Origin: Armatimonadota bacterium | Lineage (GTDB): Bacteria; Armatimonadota; Zipacnadia; Zipacnadales; UBA11051 | DNA length: 7,552 nucleotides | Assembly: GCA_003542955.1 (NCBI GenBank) | Contig: DPJP01000086.1 | Location: 1-7,552, forward strand | Direction: 5' to 3' | Program-made: the position numbers and the translations under genes | Notes under the pieces: model-generated | Seen by the model: only the letters and a program-made list of their open reading frames with translations | Database searches by the model: none | What the model was told of the DNA's origin: nothing | Shown: positions 6,432-7,552 of the stretch, one piece after another | Position numbering within the stretch: position 1 is the first letter of the stretch | Layout: every line of letters starts with the position of its first letter

Positions 6432-7432
6432 CACAGTTGTCTCCAGTCGAAGACGATGCCCAGTGGTGGGTGCTTCTCGTCGGCGAGGCGTTTGTAGACT
6501 GCGTGAGCGGACTCCGGCGATACTACTTCGGAGATGATCGGCCTCACCTGCAGTTTGCCGGCCCCGATGAACGCCAGGAGGGTCCGGTAGTCATCCCTGG
6601 TAGTCCAGTAGCCGGGGTAGGAATCCACCTTGGGGCGTACGAACGTATGGGCCCCGATCAGCGTCACGCCCGTGAGGTGGACATGGCGGTAGAAGTCGAT
6701 GTTGACATCGGGGATGCGGGTACAGCCCAACAGGCTGATGCGGCCCTGCCGTGCGACGTATGTCAGCGCCTCCTGCAGCGCCGCCGCGACCCCGGTCACC
6801 TCGACGATGCCGTTGACGCCCTTCCCGCCGGTCAGTTCCCTGATCTTCTCGGCGAGGTTCTCCTCATCGGGTGAGAAGGCATAGTCGGCGCCCAGCGACA
6901 GGGCCAGCTCGCGGCGCCTCTGGTCAAAGTCGGAGACGATGACCGGGATTGCCCCGTCCAGCGCCGCTAACTGCGTGGCGAAGGTGCCGAGGAGTCCGAG
7001 GCCGATGACCATCGCCGATTCGCCGAGTTCGAGCCTGAGCTTACGCACTCCCTGCAGGCCCATCGCGGCAATCGCGACGAAGGTCGCTTCGAGCGAGTCA
7101 ATGGACTCGTCGGTCACCACGGTCAGGTCGGCAGCCTGCTGCACCGCGTGGGAGCGGTGCCCGCCGAATGTCACCAGCACGCGGTCGCCGATGCCGACGT
7201 TCTCGACGCCATCACCCGCGGCGGTCACGCGCCCGATGCCGCAGTAGCCCGGGTAGTAGGGGAAGCCCCCGGAGGTGTTCGGCAGGTTCATCAGGTTGGC
7301 CCGCTCCGTGCCGGCGCTGATGACGCTGTAGTCGCTCTGGATGAGCACCTCGCCGGGTCCGGGCTGTGGCACATCAAACGGCTTGAGCACGGCATTGCCG
7401 ATCGATTCGAAGACGATGTAGTGACCTGTCAT
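6431..7432 (-). CDS. MDR-superfamily (alcohol dehydrogenase-like) oxidoreductase lacking catalytic zinc ligands
   Basis: 333 aa. The N-terminal GroES-like domain carries PGPGEVLI (24-31), SAGTE (39-43), PGYCGIG (61-67) and GDRV (82-85). The nucleotide-binding domain has GLGLLG (144-149), and D168 at the end of the second strand suggests NAD(H) preference. Aligning to classical zinc ADHs, the catalytic Cys of CGTD is A40, and the His-Glu of GHExxG are Y63 and C64; the four-Cys structural zinc loop is also absent. This matches the SAGTE-type MDR subgroup that includes BchC-like and bi-domain oxidoreductases. The start is ATG 7432, supported by AGAGGA at 7446-7441, 8 nt upstream; the adjacent TTG at 7435 is less likely. 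It is the first gene of a two-gene unit with the Gfo/Idh/MocA oxidoreductase. The reaction is presumably a redox step on a sugar or polyol; the substrate is unknown. Confidence 0.92.
   Translation of the reverse strand: MTGHYIVFESIGNAVLKPFDVPQPGPGEVLIQSDYSVISAGTERANLMNLPNTSGGFPYYPGYCGIGRVTAAGDGVENVGIGDRVLVTFGGHRSHAVQQAADLTVVTDESIDSLEATFVAIAAMGLQGVRKLRLELGESAMVIGLGLLGTFATQLAALDGAIPVIVSDFDQRRRELALSLGADYAFSPDEENLAEKIRELTGGKGVNGIVEVTGVAAALQEALTYVARQGRISLLGCTRIPDVNIDFYRHVHLTGVTLIGAHTFVRPKVDSYPGYWTTRDDYRTLLAFIGAGKLQVRPIISEVVSPESAHAVYKRLADEKHPPLGIVFDWRQL
6441..6444 (-). promoter_or_regulatory. Ribosome binding site of the Gfo/Idh/MocA gene
   Basis: GGAG, read on the minus strand, lies inside the end of the MDR coding sequence, 9 nt before the ATG at 6431 and 6 nt before the alternative GTG at 6434. 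The spacing favours ATG but does not exclude GTG. Confidence 0.55.
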
Positions 7433-7440
7433 CAAGCTGT

Positions 7441-7446
7441 TCCTCT
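7441..7446 (-). promoter_or_regulatory. Ribosome binding site of the MDR dehydrogenase gene
   Basis: AGAGGA on the minus strand, 8 nt before the ATG at 7432, decides that start over the TTG at 7435. Confidence 0.7.
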
Positions 7447-7483
7447 CATTGTGGATGTACGGCCGGCCGGGGGCCTCATGCCG

Positions 7484-7502
7484 TCACGCCTCGCGTGAGG
7501 CG
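7484..7502. promoter_or_regulatory. Overlapping inverted repeats upstream of the dehydrogenase pair
   Basis: Two mutually exclusive 6-bp hairpins share bases: TCACGC (7484-7489) with GCGTGA (7493-7498), and CGCCTC (7487-7492) with GAGGCG (7497-7502). The site is about 50-70 nt upstream of the MDR start, where an operator or a leader structure could sit. No clear promoter hexamers were recognised in the 120 nt upstream of that gene, and no other gene is visible there. Confidence 0.35.
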
Positions 7503-7552
7503 AGTCCCCGGCGATCACTGACTGAATGCGCCGACCTCCACCCCATCCACCC

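Overview
This is a GC-rich stretch (about two thirds G+C by eye) of bacterial DNA, densely coding, with short intergenic gaps and usable Shine-Dalgarno sites. No rRNA, tRNA, CRISPR array or insertion sequence was found. The organism cannot be identified from the sequence alone. The mix of zinc-ribbon membrane proteins with Pro/Ala linkers and a Gfo/Idh/MocA plus MDR dehydrogenase pair resembles high-GC environmental phyla such as Armatimonadota or Planctomycetota, but that is a guess from gene style.

Left half, plus strand (191-5249): three co-directional genes with gaps of 19 and 36 nt form a probable operon. Each protein starts with a CxxC...CxxC zinc ribbon, followed by a Pro/Ala-rich linker and then a membrane segment or membrane domain. 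Gene 1 (1103 aa) has a double zinc ribbon, one membrane helix and a large probably extracytoplasmic region with a gluzincin-type HExxH-18-E site. Gene 2 (227 aa) has a zinc ribbon and an RDD membrane domain. Gene 3 (335 aa) has a zinc ribbon, one helix, a Thr-rich spacer, a small beta-rich domain that resembles the C-terminal domain of gene 1, and a further C-terminal domain. The set looks like a membrane-anchored system with shared N-terminal zinc-ribbon modules and different effector domains. No function is established.

Middle (5250-5429): a convergent intergenic spacer with no gene. It holds a G-rich tract on the plus strand, a 12-bp perfect inverted repeat and about three imperfect tandem copies of a 25-28 nt unit.

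Right half, minus strand (7432 down to 5430): an MDR-family dehydrogenase lacking the usual catalytic zinc ligands is followed, with a one-base TGATG overlap, by a Gfo/Idh/MocA-family oxidoreductase. The pair is probably translationally coupled and works on a sugar, polyol or related substrate that cannot be named. The last 120 nt are its upstream region, with two overlapping hairpins.
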